From: Bathynomus jamesi
Taxonomy: Eukaryota; Arthropoda; Malacostraca; Isopoda; Cirolanidae
Direction of reading: 5' to 3'
DNA: 64,000 bases
Assembly (NCBI GenBank): GCA_023014485.1
Contig: JAJOZX010000197.1
Coordinates: 62,001 to 126,000 of the forward strand
The position numbers and the translations under genes are program-made. Below the pieces are notes generated by a model, which saw only the letters and a program-made list of their open reading frames with translations, made no database searches and was not told where the DNA came from. Shown in pieces: positions 21,054-32,950 of the stretch (positions are counted from its first letter, which is position 1; the number at the start of each line of letters is the position of its first letter).

Positions 21054-22295
21054 TTGTACACAATGAAACTTTCTCAACATCAGATGAAGCACATTCTCCG
21101 GCCGAGTGTATCGATTCTTTCAGACCTGTTCATTCGAAATGGCTTTGAAATTCGCTTGGCAGGAGGCGCTGTTCGAGATCTCCTCATAGATGAAGTTCCA
21201 ACTGATTTAGATTTTGCAACCACAGCTACTCCTGATGAAATGAAAAAAATGTTTGAAAAGGAAGAAGTTAGAGTGATTAATAAGGGGGGAGACAAGCATG
21301 GTACAGTCACTGCTTATATCGAAGAAGAAAATTTTGAATGCACAACTCTAAGAATTGATAAAGAGACAGATGGGAGGCATGTGGAAGTAAGATTTACCCG
21401 TGATTGGGAGTTAGATGCAGCGAGGCGAGATCTTACTATAAATAGCTTGTTTCTCGGCTTGGATGGCACTGTTTATGATTATATGAATGGTGTAGAACAT
21501 CTAAAAAATAAAATAGTTACTTTTGTTGGAGATCCTGACAAAAGAATTCAAGAAGACTACCTTCGAATATTACGCTACTTTCGGTTTTATGGACGCATAG
21601 CGAATGATCCTTACGAACATGATCCCACAATCCTAGATTCTATTCGGAGGAATCGTGAAGGACTCTCAAAAATATCTGGTGAAAGAATATGGATGGAAGT
21701 TCAAAAGATTTTGGTGGGAAGATTTGGTATTGAACTACTACTAAAAATAGTTGAATGCGGAATTGGAATCCACATTGGCCTATCGAAGGAATTTAATCCT
21801 GAAAACGTGAATAAAGTCTATAACCGATTGAAGTGTGTTGGGCTTGAGAACTCTGATTTCCAGCCATGCACTCTTTTAGCTTCAGGTTTTGTAAGTGAAG
21901 ATGATGCTCAGCATTTTATTGATAGGGTAAAGTTTTCAAACAAAGAAAAGGACATTTTGTTGTTTATAATTAAAAACAGAGAGACATTTTCTGACATAAA
22001 ATCTCTTAAAATGATACAAGATTTATTGGTAGATATGGTGTATAAAGATAAAAAAAGGAAGGATTTTGTCCTTTTACTCATGACTGAGTTGGTTAAGTAT
22101 GCCGCTAGGGTAGAGTTATTGAATGAAATAAACAACGATCTTATTCCTCATTTCCCATTAAAGGGAGGAATGCTCGTAGATAAAGTGAAAAGAAAGAGTC
22201 AGATTGGGGTTGAAATGAAAAGGCTTTTAGATGTGTGGAAAGAGTCTAATTATTCATTAGACACTGAAGAGTTATTAAATGTAATGAAAAGGTGA
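21054..22295 (+). CDS. TRNT1: CCA tRNA nucleotidyltransferase 1 (catalytic exon)
   Basis: TRNT1 adds or repairs the 3'-terminal CCA of tRNAs in the cytosol and mitochondria, using CTP and ATP without a template. From the Met at 21063 the protein is 410 residues, close to the roughly 405 residues of human TRNT1 after its internal start. Class II signature motifs are intact: GGAVRD (34-39), the catalytic pair in DLDFAT (Asp48, Asp50), RRDLTINSL (121-129, ribose recognition), EDYLRILRYFRF (164-175, nucleotide-base recognition helix) and SGERIW. The C-terminal helical body and tail are also present. There is no frameshift or stop. The frame continues to a splice acceptor at 21053, so the annotated start is the cytosolic-type Met and a mitochondrial-targeting exon probably lies upstream. 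The single-exon body could suggest a retrocopy, but the acceptor and the conserved L-Y-T-M-K-L junction argue for the authentic terminal exon. Confidence 0.93.
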   Translation: MYTMKLSQHQMKHILRPSVSILSDLFIRNGFEIRLAGGAVRDLLIDEVPTDLDFATTATPDEMKKMFEKEEVRVINKGGDKHGTVTAYIEEENFECTTLRIDKETDGRHVEVRFTRDWELDAARRDLTINSLFLGLDGTVYDYMNGVEHLKNKIVTFVGDPDKRIQEDYLRILRYFRFYGRIANDPYEHDPTILDSIRRNREGLSKISGERIWMEVQKILVGRFGIELLLKIVECGIGIHIGLSKEFNPENVNKVYNRLKCVGLENSDFQPCTLLASGFVSEDDAQHFIDRVKFSNKEKDILLFIIKNRETFSDIKSLKMIQDLLVDMVYKDKKRKDFVLLLMTELVKYAARVELLNEINNDLIPHFPLKGGMLVDKVKRKSQIGVEMKRLLDVWKESNYSLDTEELLNVMKR

Positions 22296-22510
22296 AGTTT
22301 TTACGTTTTTATTATATTGACACCTTTTGTTGTTAAATATTTAAAGAAAATTTATTCTCATATATTGGAAACAACTGTTCACACATGTAACCTAACACGT
22401 TTACTTATTATAGGACTACATATTAAAGAAATTTTTCATTGTAAGAAAATTAAGACTTATCATAGGAAAGTATTTGTTGTGCATTTTTTAAATAAAGTAA
22501 AATAAAAATT
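22296..22510 (+). terminator. TRNT1: TRNT1 3' UTR and polyadenylation signals
   Basis: AATAAA occurs at 22491-22496 and an overlapping AATAAA-like site follows at about 22502, roughly 200 bp after the stop codon. This is a plausible cleavage and polyadenylation region. Confidence 0.6.
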
Positions 22511-23034
22511 GATTCACAGATTTAATTCGATTATTGTACTGGACCTGTTCATCCAAAATAAAAAAAATAGTTATAAGGATCGTGTACATTAAATTAAAAT
22601 TAATGTATTTAGATTAGTGAAAATATCCAAATAGTCCAAGTCAATTTCTATAATCCTTCAGTTCTCCAGTGGTTAATAGGAAACGTTAAGACGGGCCAAC
22701 ATTTTCATTTTGTAGTCTTTCCTTCTTTGGAAACCAAGAAATTACTTAGGCCTTACAATACATAAGTGTTTAAATGAAGTCCTAGAATGTTCAATAAATA
22801 AATTATGAAGTCGAAGATTGCAAAAATATAAATTTGTTTTCTGTCATTAAATTCCTGTTTCTTGTAACTTTTCTCACAGCCCCCACCCACCCCACACTCT
22901 CCTCTCTCTTAATTTTTAATTTCCATCTTAAATCATTATACCTAAATAAATGTGTGTCGTGTCGGGGAGTGGAACATAGCGGTAGAATGGTTTAGAAAAA
23001 AAAAAAAAAAATTATATGCATGCATAGAATAATC

Positions 23035-23035
<1 letters not shown>

Positions 23036-23074
<39 letters not shown>

Positions 23075-23077
23075 TTA
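23036..23077. repeat. TTTA microsatellite
   Basis: About ten consecutive ATTT/TTTA units, preceded nearby by an A run at 22995-23011. Confidence 0.95.
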
Positions 23078-24109
23078 CTATGATATATTATGATAGTTAT
23101 ATCCTCCCCCGAGATTCGCATGGGCGGCTTCTATCTTTGAAGAGACTGATCAAACCCAGACGTCAGTTTTGGGTAACAATTTATTTTGTAACAAAAGATT
23201 AACGCAACGTAATCATTAGTAAGTCTACATTTTTTTTCTTCATCGCCACTTTCGCCACTTTCGCCACTTTCACTTTTCTTCCATATCTATTTCCCCACTT
23301 TTGATTTCACTAGAGATAGCCAGATTCGGCAGCCTATCCTGAAACATTGTAGAAAGTAATGTTTCATAGCTTCAGAAAGTTAGTGGCAGTTTACGTCCAG
23401 TTTGTTTAAATGAAGTAAAAGTCTTAACGAAAGAGGCTGAAAATGCTAGAAGAGGAAGAGCCATTGTTGTCCGAAGGCGATATGATAATAAAGCTGATTG
23501 ATGCAGCATTGCTTCTATATATTAAGGTGTGTATATATAGCCATCTCATAATTGTAAGGTTGGTGAGAAATTCACTAATTTAGAGCTAGCATTTTTTGGG
23601 CTCTTGGGCATTATTGTTTGGGCACTTTTGTGGCATTTTTTGGGGGCCACTGCGCGTCCTTCCTACTCGTTCGTTTTATTGAATGCGGCACTTAGGGCGT
23701 GGTCTTATAGAGAGCTCTTGAAATTCAGTTTGTTTAGATACAAGATTGTTGCATCGTGCAATGGTGCAGGTTGTGTTGTTGCAAGGTTTAGAAAGACCAT
23801 AAATAGTGCCCCTTTTGTTTTTTATCTTAATTTTATGTATCTGAGGCCTAAGGCAGGCCCAATCGAGTCAGCAACCCTGAGGTAGGACCTAATAGGACCT
23901 CCAAGTCCGTAAGTTTTTAGTCTAGCTTAACTTGGGTTGTAGGTTAAACTGGCCCTTCAGAGCTTGGCCGTTCAGGAATCAGCTGGGATTCTGAACCCAA
24001 TGAAATAAAAAATAACAGAAAACGAACAAAGTTATAGTAAGTAATTGAAAACTAAGAGTGGATAAGAACGCAAGTTAATGCAAAAATCCTTCAAAACACA
24101 CGCACTATA

Positions 24110-24180
24110 GCTTACATTTTATTTGAAAAACATGAAGCCACTCGGGTGTGTCTAGGTTATCGAAGTCGTGAGCTAATAAT
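24110..24180. repeat. Dispersed repeat, copy 1 (pair with 32312-32380)
   Basis: ACATTTTATTTGAAAAACAT, then GAAGCCACTC and AGGTTATCGAAGTC, closely match the segment at 32312-32380. The extent is unclear; probably an old interspersed repeat. Confidence 0.6.
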
Positions 24181-24480
24181 AATAGAATCTTGCAAAACGT
24201 CTCGAGTCGGCTAACTAATGTACAACTATTTACTGCCATCAAAGTAGCCTACAAACTTAAGCTAAGAATATACAGAATTTACATTCTACAAACTATTTCG
24301 TTCATGAAAGCGTCCAAGTTTTTCTTGAGGGATAAAATTTGACGGCTAATGTTAAGAGTAGGGTGGGTGGAAGGTCTGAAACTATACTGAAGTTATAGGT
24401 TATACTCTCCCTATAACCAAGCAAATATTCTCTCAGACTATTCCATATATCGATAATTTAGCCAATGGACGGCACCCGAC

Positions 24481-25682
24481 AGTCTTACCTTTGTCAACCT
24501 ATTTTATTTCGATCTATCATTATTTCCAAGTATCATAGTGTATTGTGTATTTTTTACTTTCGTTAGCTGTTGGGTACTCTTAAATGGGAAATTTACAGTA
24601 ATGATGTTAAATCACAGGATCTAACTGCAGAGCGTCTTCCATTTTAATTCCTTAATTTCGTAAAGACAAACTAAAACAGACTATATTCTAAGGTATAGTT
24701 TTGGAAAAAAGTCTGCCTAGAGCCATTAGATTTTAAAAAAATAAAAAATTAGCTATACATAGCATAGTTTGGTGGATTCCCAACGTGCTCCACACCCCAT
24801 TCCGCCTAAATGGACCAAAGGGAATATTTTTTTTGAATTACTTCCCTATCTGGCTTCGTTTAAAAGTTGCGCATGCTTGTGCAAACGAAAAAATAAATAT
24901 TCTTAAGATCCTTCCACGACAGAAACCTTTCCAACGGTGTAAGTACAGTAAGGATGAGTGCCCTACGTTGAGCGTGGACAGAAAGGAGGAAGAAACCGTA
25001 TTATTATTATAAATTAATAAAACAATATTACCAATTAGTAACTTTTTTGTAGGCGAACTTTTCCAAAATTATACACAAGGATCCACTTGAATACACTTCT
25101 TGTGCAATGTCTCCAAATAAAGGGTGCTTTATTTTGTTGAATTTGTAAGAAAGTATTTGACAAATTACGACACGTTACTGCTTTCACGTAAAGGTGAAAA
25201 CTTCTTCCTATGTATTTTAGGTGATTATAATATACTGTATATAGCATACAAAACATATTTTTCATTATTTATCACGTTATCCCACCAAATGAATAGTAGT
25301 TACTCGCCACCAATCGGTTGGAGTAAGAACTAAGATTTGTACAAGGATATACCTGCATGATTGCTATATTGGGTAATATTAAAGTATTAGCGCAATAAAT
25401 AAAATAGAATAAGTAGATTTCTTTCGGGAATAATTTAACTTCCTGCCACGCACCAGACGGCCCCCCTCCCCCCCGAAAAAAGTTAACGCAAAAGTGGGAG
25501 GGGGGGGGGGATGTGTTTTATAACAAACAAAACGTCTTTATTGCGGATCATTCACAATCCATAGCCACTTAACCTAACATACAAGTACAATCTTATCATA
25601 CACGTCGTTTCCATTATACCTCCACAATATAACATAATGGGATATAATTATTGGGTAAAAGTTGCTTCAAATTAATCGAAAC
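24481..25682. other. No gene recognised
   Basis: AT-rich sequence with short uninformative frames. A C run and a long G run occur at 25460-25511. Confidence 0.45.
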
Positions 25683-25853
25683 CTACGGGAAAATTATTGA
25701 ATGCTCAATTAAGTTAACTGTATGCCATTGACGATTGGTTCGGTTAAGTCGTGATTTTTTCGTTAGTTTTAACGAAAATATCACAACTTAACCTAACCAA
25801 TCGTCAAGGGTGTACAGTTGACCTAACCGGGCATTCAATAATTGTATGTAATT
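25683..25853. mobile_element. Palindromic MITE (GGTTAGGTCAACTG family), copy 2
   Basis: Near-perfect inverted repeat: AAAATTATTGAATGC on the left, GCATTCAATAATT on the right, and mirrored TCGTTAGTTTTAACGA at the centre. It shares its core with the element at 18430 and the fragment at 10747. Arms are about 80 bp; no coding capacity. Confidence 0.82.
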
Positions 25854-26354
25854 CTGGATCCTGAAAAAGCAATTTTTTTATTAGCGGGAAGATAACGAAA
25901 AAGTACCCTTTTATTTCATCACTTCCTGAAGTGTAATGAGACTTGATAATGTCGTCATTCCATTTGTTTATTTTATTTTGCAGTTACGATATTTTTCCAT
26001 TTTGTTTGAGTCCATTGTGTCGTACAAAATTACCGTACGCGTACGAATCCGTCAGCCAACTTTTATCACACTCTAAAATAAACTAGTCATTTAAAATATC
26101 AACAATATTCTGATTGGTTTCAAATCTGCAATCATCATTTTTTATCGGGCTGATCGTATAATTTTTTTTATTATTGTACTGTATTTATAAAAACCAATGA
26201 ATTTCCTTCGATCTTTATTGCTATTCCTCGTTAGATATATTTCACTATGCCTTTTGCTCTTCCTAATCAAGCTATTTAACTTATTTCTTAACTGCCTCAA
26301 ATCAGATGAAGACTATACAAATCTAATATGTTCATCGTCAGTATTGTAATAAGA
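25854..26354. other. No gene recognised
   Basis: AT-rich sequence between a MITE and the 3' end of the CR1-like LINE; nothing further recognised. Confidence 0.45.
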
Positions 26355-27176
26355 ACAATAAATTTTTATAGTGGGCACACTAGGGGCTACTTCGGCCCAT
26401 CGATGGTTCCACTATGTAAAAACTGCCTGTACATTGGCAACAACCAATTTTTACAAACTAATTAATTATCAATTTAAAACTAATTAATTATCAATTTAAA
26501 ACAAGATAGAATCTCTGGATCCAGAGGATCAAAGTCATAATAGGCTACTATCCACAAATATGTTACACTCTATATCTATTTATAACTGACATGCAAATAT
26601 ATCAGATCCAAAGAATCCAGTCAATTTCATTACGGTACCCATCAATACCAGTACCTTGCAACCAAAAATAAGTCACGGTCCATATCAATTGTGGACCAAG
26701 TCACAATTTACAACCATATACATTACAATATATGTATACTTAGGAGGAAAAGTGTAGGTGTGGCTGTAAAGACTGTACAGTAATGTAGAAATGTGTGTGT
26801 ACCCATTTTGGGTCTCCCATTTAAAGGTGTTTGTGGGGCAAGTGAAGATCATGAGTTTTTCAATACCTCACAGTACTATTGGGGGGCACTGCTCAGCAGA
26901 GGAATCTCTTTAAATGAGGTGTGTACGGATAGAGAGTATCCCCTAACCCAAGATGCTGCCTCCTATATCTCACAACACTCGTGTTGAGCTGTGGGATCTA
27001 TCACCTAAATGCACATAATATATATGAAATAAACTAGCACCATTCATATAATAAAAATGGGCTTAAACACTATCACCAGATGTCCCTTGCAGACATCAAA
27101 CTATCCAAGCTTCTTTTGAAAAAATGAAGTGTATCTGAAGTCACCACTTCTTCTGTCAGACTGTTCCAAAACTTAA

Positions 27177-27698
27177 TTACTCTGTAAAACTATGTTTTCT
27201 TAAATTTGTTTTACATCTTGGCTTAAATAATTTTATACTATGTCCTCTAGTCTGGTTATTGTGATCTTTAATGAAAAGAGATTCAAAATCTATCTTATCC
27301 AAACCTTTTATCATTTTATACACCTCTATCATACCCCTTAACCACCTTTTTAATGAGAACATGTTTAGATACGCCAGTCTTTCCTTATATGTCAATTGTC
27401 TTAGAGATGGGATCATTCTTGTTACTCATTTCTGTACTTTTTCCAGTTTTTCAATATCTTGTATCAAATAGGGACTATTAAATTGAATACAGTATTTGAG
27501 GAGGGGTCTCACATATGAAATGTATAGTTGCTTTATAATATTGGGTGATTTGTATTCAATATGTCTCTGCATGAGATTGATTCTAGCATTTGCTTTATTT
27601 CTGATTACCATACAGTGATTTGAGGGTTTAAGTTCATTAGTCACAGTGACACCCAAGTCTTTCTCTTTATCATTATTTTTAATCCAAATTCCATTCAT
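27177..27698 (-). pseudogene. CR1-A: RT thumb and C-terminus
   Basis: Two frames: 27426-27698 (EKDLGVTVTNELKPSNHC, YISYVRPLLKYCIQFNSPY) and 27177-27416 (SLRQLTYKERLAYLNMFSL, RGMIEVYKMIKG, TRGHSIKLFKPRCKTNLRKH). This is the typical thumb-to-C-terminus order of CR1/Jockey-type LINEs. One frame break separates them. Confidence 0.8.
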
Positions 27699-27770
27699 AT
27701 TGTATTAAAATTCTAGATTTTTTGGCCCAATATGCATAACCTTGCACTTATCAACATTAAATTTCATCTC

Positions 27771-28386
27771 TCACTTATCTGCCCAGGCTGTTACTCTGTC
27801 TAAGTCTTTTTGTATTGTCATTGCTCCTGCTACTGACTTAACATTATGGCCTAATTTTGTATCATCAGCAAATTTTGAGGTTTTACATGATAGGTCCTTC
27901 TCTAGATCATTTATATAGACAATAAAAAGCAGAAGTCCCAGCACAGACCCCTGTGGGACTCCGCTCAATACGGGTCTCCAAGTAGACATTTCCATTTAGA
28001 TGAACTCTCTGTTTTCTGTTTCTTAGCCATTCTTCTATCCAGTTAGCTATATGACCTCTTATACCATGGGCTCTAACTTTTACTAACAATCTTGCATGAG
28101 GAACAGTAACAAATGCCTTTGCAAAGTCTAAGTATACTATATCTACTGGCTCTTTATTGTACAAATGCAATAGGACTCCATCATAAAATTCAATCAAGTT
28201 GGTTAGATAGGACCTTCCATTTCGAAAGCCATGCTGGCTATCATTTATAAGGTTGCACTCTTCAAGGAACTCAGTAACTTTACCTCTAATGATACTTTCG
28301 AGTAATTTGCAAATAATGGAGGTGAGGCTGATGGGTCTGTAGTTTTTTGCCAAGTTTCTATTTCCTTTTGTAAAGATTGGAGCCAC
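27771..28386 (-). pseudogene. CR1-A: reverse transcriptase palm
   Basis: Frame 27907-28386 carries NYRPISLTSIICKLLES, SQHGFRNGRSYLTNLIEFYD and IVYLDFAKAFVTVPHARL. Frame 27771-27995 carries SGVPQGSVLGLLLFIVYIND and SKFADDTKLG (the FADD catalytic pair). One frame break separates them. Confidence 0.85.
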
Positions 28387-28547
28387 ATTTGCTTTCTTCC
28401 AATCCTCTGGAATCCTCTGTTTAAAAACCTAACCTTTCGCAGATAGTGAGTATTTATGCTCCTATATGAGATGTCAAAATAATATAGAAATGAAAAATAG
28501 TAAGAAAAAATATTCTGGCCCCCTTTGGTATCTTTTGGCCTTTTGGC

Positions 28548-28795
28548 ATTTAGTATGTCTGGTTCTCAACCAGTGGGTAATTACCTCCAAAGGGGTAATT
28601 TTGGATATCCAGGGGGAGTAATGGAAGACATACATATTTTATTTTTAAGAGTGATGTTTAAAGACAATTGTACGATTATAAACTACTACTTTAACTTTTG
28701 GTTAATTTACTCATCATTAGGGGTAATGGGGTGAGCACCAATGCTTCAGGTGGGTAATGGAAGTAAGTGGGTTGAGAATGCTTGGTCTAAATGTT
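28548..28795. mobile_element. hAT-like MITE with imperfect inverted ends
   Basis: CTGGTTCTCAACCAGTGGG on the left resembles the inverse of GGGTTGAGAATGCTTGG on the right, with GGGTAAT-type repeats inside. TGGTTCTCAACC ends are common in hAT elements. No clear 8-bp duplication remains. Confidence 0.5.
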
Positions 28796-28821
28796 TCTCC
28801 CCTTACTGTGTAATTGATTCT

Positions 28822-28985
28822 ACCATCCCCTTCTTTCCTTTCCCCATCCTTCTTTTCTTCAGTCATTTTTTTTCTTCTCTTCCCTTTTTTTCCTTCTCTT
28901 CCCTTTTTTCCCTTCTCTTTCCTTTTTTCCCTTCCCTTTTCCTTTTTTATTATTTTATCTCCCCCCCCCCCCCCTTATTTTTCCC
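28822..28985. repeat. Polypyrimidine tract
   Basis: About 160 bases made almost only of C and T (CCCTTTTTTCC-type runs, ending in about 14 C). Long homopurine/homopyrimidine tracts can form triplexes; no coding meaning. Confidence 0.9.
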
Positions 28986-29232
28986 CATTTACCCTGAATT
29001 TTTCCACAGTTGCTGGACCCAGGCAATGATGAGTTTCTCTTGACCATATAGGGTAGTCATTAGTATCCAATCAAAAAACTTTTTCTTTTTTTTTTTCCTT
29101 CTTCTTCTTCTTGACTGCCATTCTAGACATGAAAAAGTGATGGAAGAACTTTTGCTTACATTTGCATGAGTACACTAATCGTAGATGTTTGTGATCACAC
29201 TATCATCATTTTCCTGCTTGAAGTAATTTTTT

Positions 29233-30126
29233 TTAACCCTTTAACCACATTTGGCAACTTCACCGACATTTTCTTGTCCTTAACTGCATAAAGCGACTGT
29301 AGTCCATGGCCGTAAAAGAATTTCTCTTAACCACATTCAGTGACTGCATGCCCTCAGATTTGAGTAGACTGCCAGTCCCAGGTGCTGCTGTTATCTGGTG
29401 GTGGGAACAGCAATCAACAAGGGAGGCAGAAGAAGGCAGACGCGTGCACATGAGTCAGACTGTAGCTATTATTTTTTTTTTCAACATGTACTTCTCTCCT
29501 AAGGGATGAGACATTGTAAGTTGTATGTAATTTTATATGTTTTGTACATATTTTGTATATTTAATTTTTCAGATTTCATAATGCTCCCATGATTTGTGTA
29601 CCATATATTTACCATTTGCACATACAGTACTATAAATGTTTTGCTGCTTCTTTCTTCAACATGTACTGTACTTCTCTCCTCCAGAATGAAGCATTGCAAC
29701 TTTTATTTTTATATGATACTTTTTGTATATTTTGTATTCAAATTTCATATATACACACAGCAAAATAATAACTGAATGAATACACTGTTTTGTTTCTTTT
29801 ACCCAGTATGAATCCAAATGACGTGTGTATATTTTACTAGAATTCACCTCAAATATGGGTTGCATTTTACAGGTAAAAATGATTAGTATTGATACGTAAC
29901 AGATTTTCAGGTAAGATTTATGCCTCTGGGATACATTTTGACTCTATCTGAGTTATTCAGGAAAGTTTATCTGCAAATTATGGCAAAAGCAAAAACAAAA
30001 TTTCTCATGGTCTTTTCATACTAGAAAAGTAATAGAAAAATTCCTATTAGCACTTTAATTTTTTAGTGACTTAATGCACATCCATAGGAATATTGCTAAA
30101 ATTGTACAGTGTGGTTAAAGGGTTAA
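29233..30126. mobile_element. piggyBac-like non-autonomous element with TTAA duplications
   Basis: TTAA at 29233-29236 is followed by CCCTTTAACCACA. The right end reads TGTGGTTAAAGGG followed by TTAA at 30123-30126. Both the TTAA target site and the CCC..GGG ends are piggyBac features. The interior (886 bp) includes a partial repeat of its own start (TTAACCACATTCAGTGACTG near 29328) and encodes no transposase. Confidence 0.78.
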
Positions 30127-31627
30127 ATAATTTTTTGGTCAAATGATCGGACATAATGGTCTGACTGCTAATTCCAATCACTTATTATTACTAGTAAAGA
30201 TAAAGAACTTAAAGCTAGTGCTTCTAGGATATTAATTTGCAACACATGAATAAGGTTTGAGCCAATTTATTTCAAAATCCCATGCAAATTATGTACTGCA
30301 CAACAATGTAAAGACAACTGGTTTTTCTTAGAATTTAAAATACTTGCAAAAAACCCCAAAAAATAAAAGTTGTACACATTGGTAGGAATAACAAATGGCA
30401 GTGAGAGATCAATGAAAATCCTGATCTGCATGAAATAAATGAACTTTGTAGGCTAGAGTACTTTATCCTATATATACCCTAATGCTTTATACCCTCTGTT
30501 CATCTAAAGTTATCTTTGAAAACCCCAAAGAACTCAGATTGACCTCTAAAACTCTCCTATATAAAGCATAAAGCAGTTCCCTTTCTATTAAGATATAATT
30601 CATCCTTACTGTAAAGATCCCTCTTTAATTAATTAAAATTATCCTACAAATCTATGAACTGAACCCCTTCAGTACACAGCATCCTATTTGTAAATTCTGT
30701 GCTTACCCCAACTCTTGATAAAATGCCCACTACATAACACTTACTCTGCCTATTTTTTAAAGTTTCAATCAATTCCCTGTCCCTGTGTTTAACTTCTGAA
30801 TTTCTGTTCAACTTAAATCTACCATCTTTATCCTTGCTTGTTAAATGATTTATACCTATAGCTATGAACTATAATTTTACCTCAGCTTTCAGGCAACTTC
30901 TTCACTACCTCATTGACTTTAGAAATATTACCTACTGGAATATATACTGTATTCTTCTGTGGGTTTTCCTTCCTTTATCGCAAAATAAATTTTTCTGATT
31001 CCTAATGACAGTCCCCCCAACCATGGTAAATTCATACTGTATTGCTTCATCTAACTTAACTAGTATCTGAGACGTGTTATTAGTTGCTACTACATGATAA
31101 CTATTCTCTCTAATCCTGTTTCTTGACTGCTCTTTGACTTTGTGCCATTCATCAGGCCTAATGTTATTTGGACCTGTGTCCTTATCACTAACACTAGGCT
31201 TAGACTCAACCTCAACCCCTTTGCTATGAAGCTGCTGTGCCATGAGCAAATATTTATGATTTTTATGATGTACAGAATTAAGGATAGACTAAAGGAATTA
31301 AAAATGTTCTCTGTTGGTAGAGGTGATATGATATAGATAGGGTAGATGCAAGAAATTCTTTTCATTAGAAACTGACAGTATGACTAGGGGTCACAATAAA
31401 AAAAAAGGGGGGAAGAAGACTTATAGATTAGATTTATGTAAATATTTCTTCACTTTCAAGGTGGTTGATTTTTGGAATAATTTGCAAACTGCAGTGATAA
31501 ATAACAGTATGGTACTATGGATAGTTTTAAGAAGGGACTTGATAAAGTTTTTAATCAAAAAGAAACCTGGCAAAAAGTAGTGAGATTATGTTTAGTTTGT
31601 AGTGACAGCCCAAGGATGAAGATATAA
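30127..31627. other. No gene recognised
   Basis: AT-rich intergenic sequence. A minus-strand frame at 30932-31249 and a plus-strand frame near 31380-31580 (KYFFTFKVVDFWNNLQ, resembling a LINE C-terminal tail) suggest a decayed LINE end, but no full domain can be shown. Confidence 0.4.
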
Positions 31628-31730
31628 TTAACCCTTTATGGATGACTGGTACAAATTGGTAGCATTTCAAATACATAGGTACTACATTCATAACTTGACC
31701 CTACAAAAAATTGCAGTGTTAAAGGGTTAT
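31628..31730. mobile_element. Very short piggyBac-like MITE
   Basis: TTAA-CCCTTTATGG on the left and GTGTTAAAGGG-TTAT on the right enclose only about 95 bp. The right TTAA has one change. Related in its ends to the element at 29233. Confidence 0.55.
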
Positions 31731-31881
31731 GAAATAGCTGGGGTTCTTGCATGCATTTGAATTGATGCAAACCAATGGATAGCGATATAATATCTCCAAT
31801 GGCTGGGGTTCTTTGTACAGTATACCATATATTTAGGGTGGTTGGATTCTTATTTTGTCATGGATAGCCTAGAAATTAAGG

Positions 31882-32130
31882 CCCTAGTGCAGTGGTCGGC
31901 AAACTTTTTTGGGTATTACCCCAAAATATATTTGAGGACGTAATCAGGACGTAAATTTGTAATATCCTAAAATTTAGAATAATGCCACATTTATGTAACA
32001 AAATAAAATAAAAATATACAAAAAAAATATCAGCACAAAGTGTCTCTCATACCGCACGCATTACCCCCAAAAGTTTTAAATTTACCCCATTTGGGTAATT
32101 TACCCCTGTTCCCCGACCACTGCCCTAGTG
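31882..32130. mobile_element. hAT MITE with perfect 8-bp target duplication
   Basis: The element is 31890-32122 (233 bp). It starts CAGTGGTCGGCAAAC and ends CCCCGACCACTG, flanked on both sides by CCCTAGTG (31882-31889 and 32123-32130). GGGTAATTTACCCC-type internal repeats. No coding capacity. Confidence 0.9.
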
Positions 32131-32311
32131 GCTTTGAATAATCTTTGTTTCTTATGTTCTTAACTATAAAAAACACAATTTGTAACAAATCTTGGCCCTA
32201 ATCTGAAATTACTGGCCGTTCCAAAAGCCCATCCATCTCTGCCAACTTCTTAAGTATGGTAACACTGTTGAATGAAATTTGTACTGTAATATGTAAAGCT
32301 TGCATTATATT

Positions 32312-32380
32312 ACATTACATTTTATTTGGAAAATATGAAGCCACTCAAGACCATCAAGGTTATCCAAGTCATATAAGCTA
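32312..32380. repeat. Dispersed repeat, copy 2 (pair with 24110-24180)
   Basis: ACATTTTATTTGGAAAATAT, then GAAGCCACTC and AAGGTTATCCAAGTC, match the copy at 24110-24180. Confidence 0.6.
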
Positions 32381-32803
32381 GCTATATTTTACAATCAAAT
32401 TTTGTAAAATATTACCTAAATTCAGGGAAAACTTTACTATCCAGACAGGAATCAGAGACAAAGTTAGTACTGTGCTGCCCACACTTATGATGCAACTGAT
32501 GTAATGATGTCATAGATGTTTATGCCAATCACAAAGCTGCGCACATTTGTCTTTCAATTATGTATAGGCTATTCCTATATTATATAATTTCAGACAGATA
32601 TAATTTGAATGTGTTTGTCAAGATGTTTGTCTCAACATTAAATGACTTATAAATTCTCCTCACATTTCAGCTGCTTTGAATTAGTTTTAACTTATGCCTA
32701 TAGGCAAATTTGCCTAAGATTTTGTTTGATTTTTCAGAGCTCTTCTTAGTTATTTTCTTTCCAAATAAAGTTTTTAACTTTAAATGAATTTTCAGTTTTA
32801 TAA

Positions 32804-32950
32804 ATGGAGTTTGCAGAATTAATTCGTATTCCTAGATGTGATAGAGTGATCTTACATCAATCCTACCAGCCAAATATTGATGGTACATTATGCATTACTG
32901 GACATCACCTAATAGTATCCTCAAGAATTGAACCTCATAAGGAGTTATGG
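32804..32950 (+). CDS. MTMR9: MTMR9 coding exon 1
   Basis: Residues 1-49, from MEFAELIRIPRCDRVILHQ to the E-L-W end, followed by donor GTATGT. The start resembles human MEFAELIKTPRVDNVVLH. It is the start of the PH-GRAM domain. Phase 0. Confidence 0.95.

Larger units (their letters stand above)
22511..24480. other. No gene; low-complexity tracts
   Basis: The stretch holds an A run at 22995-23011, a TTTA microsatellite at 23036-23077, three CGCCACTTT repeats near 23244-23270, and a dispersed repeat segment at about 24115-24175. A plus-strand frame at 23604-23885 has no recognisable domain. Confidence 0.5.
26355..28430 (-). mobile_element. CR1-like LINE (family A), 5'-truncated
   Basis: Minus-strand RT motifs lie at 27177-28386. 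The 3' region down to about 26355 contains TATAGTGGGCACACTAGGGG and a segment that recurs, in the same orientation, at 38996-39650. No endonuclease is seen upstream, so the copy is 5'-truncated near 28430. The RT lacks a downstream RNase H. Confidence 0.82.

Noticed and set aside
23604..23885. A possible small coding gene
   Set aside because: No domain or homology recognised and no supporting signals. Left as unannotated intergenic sequence.
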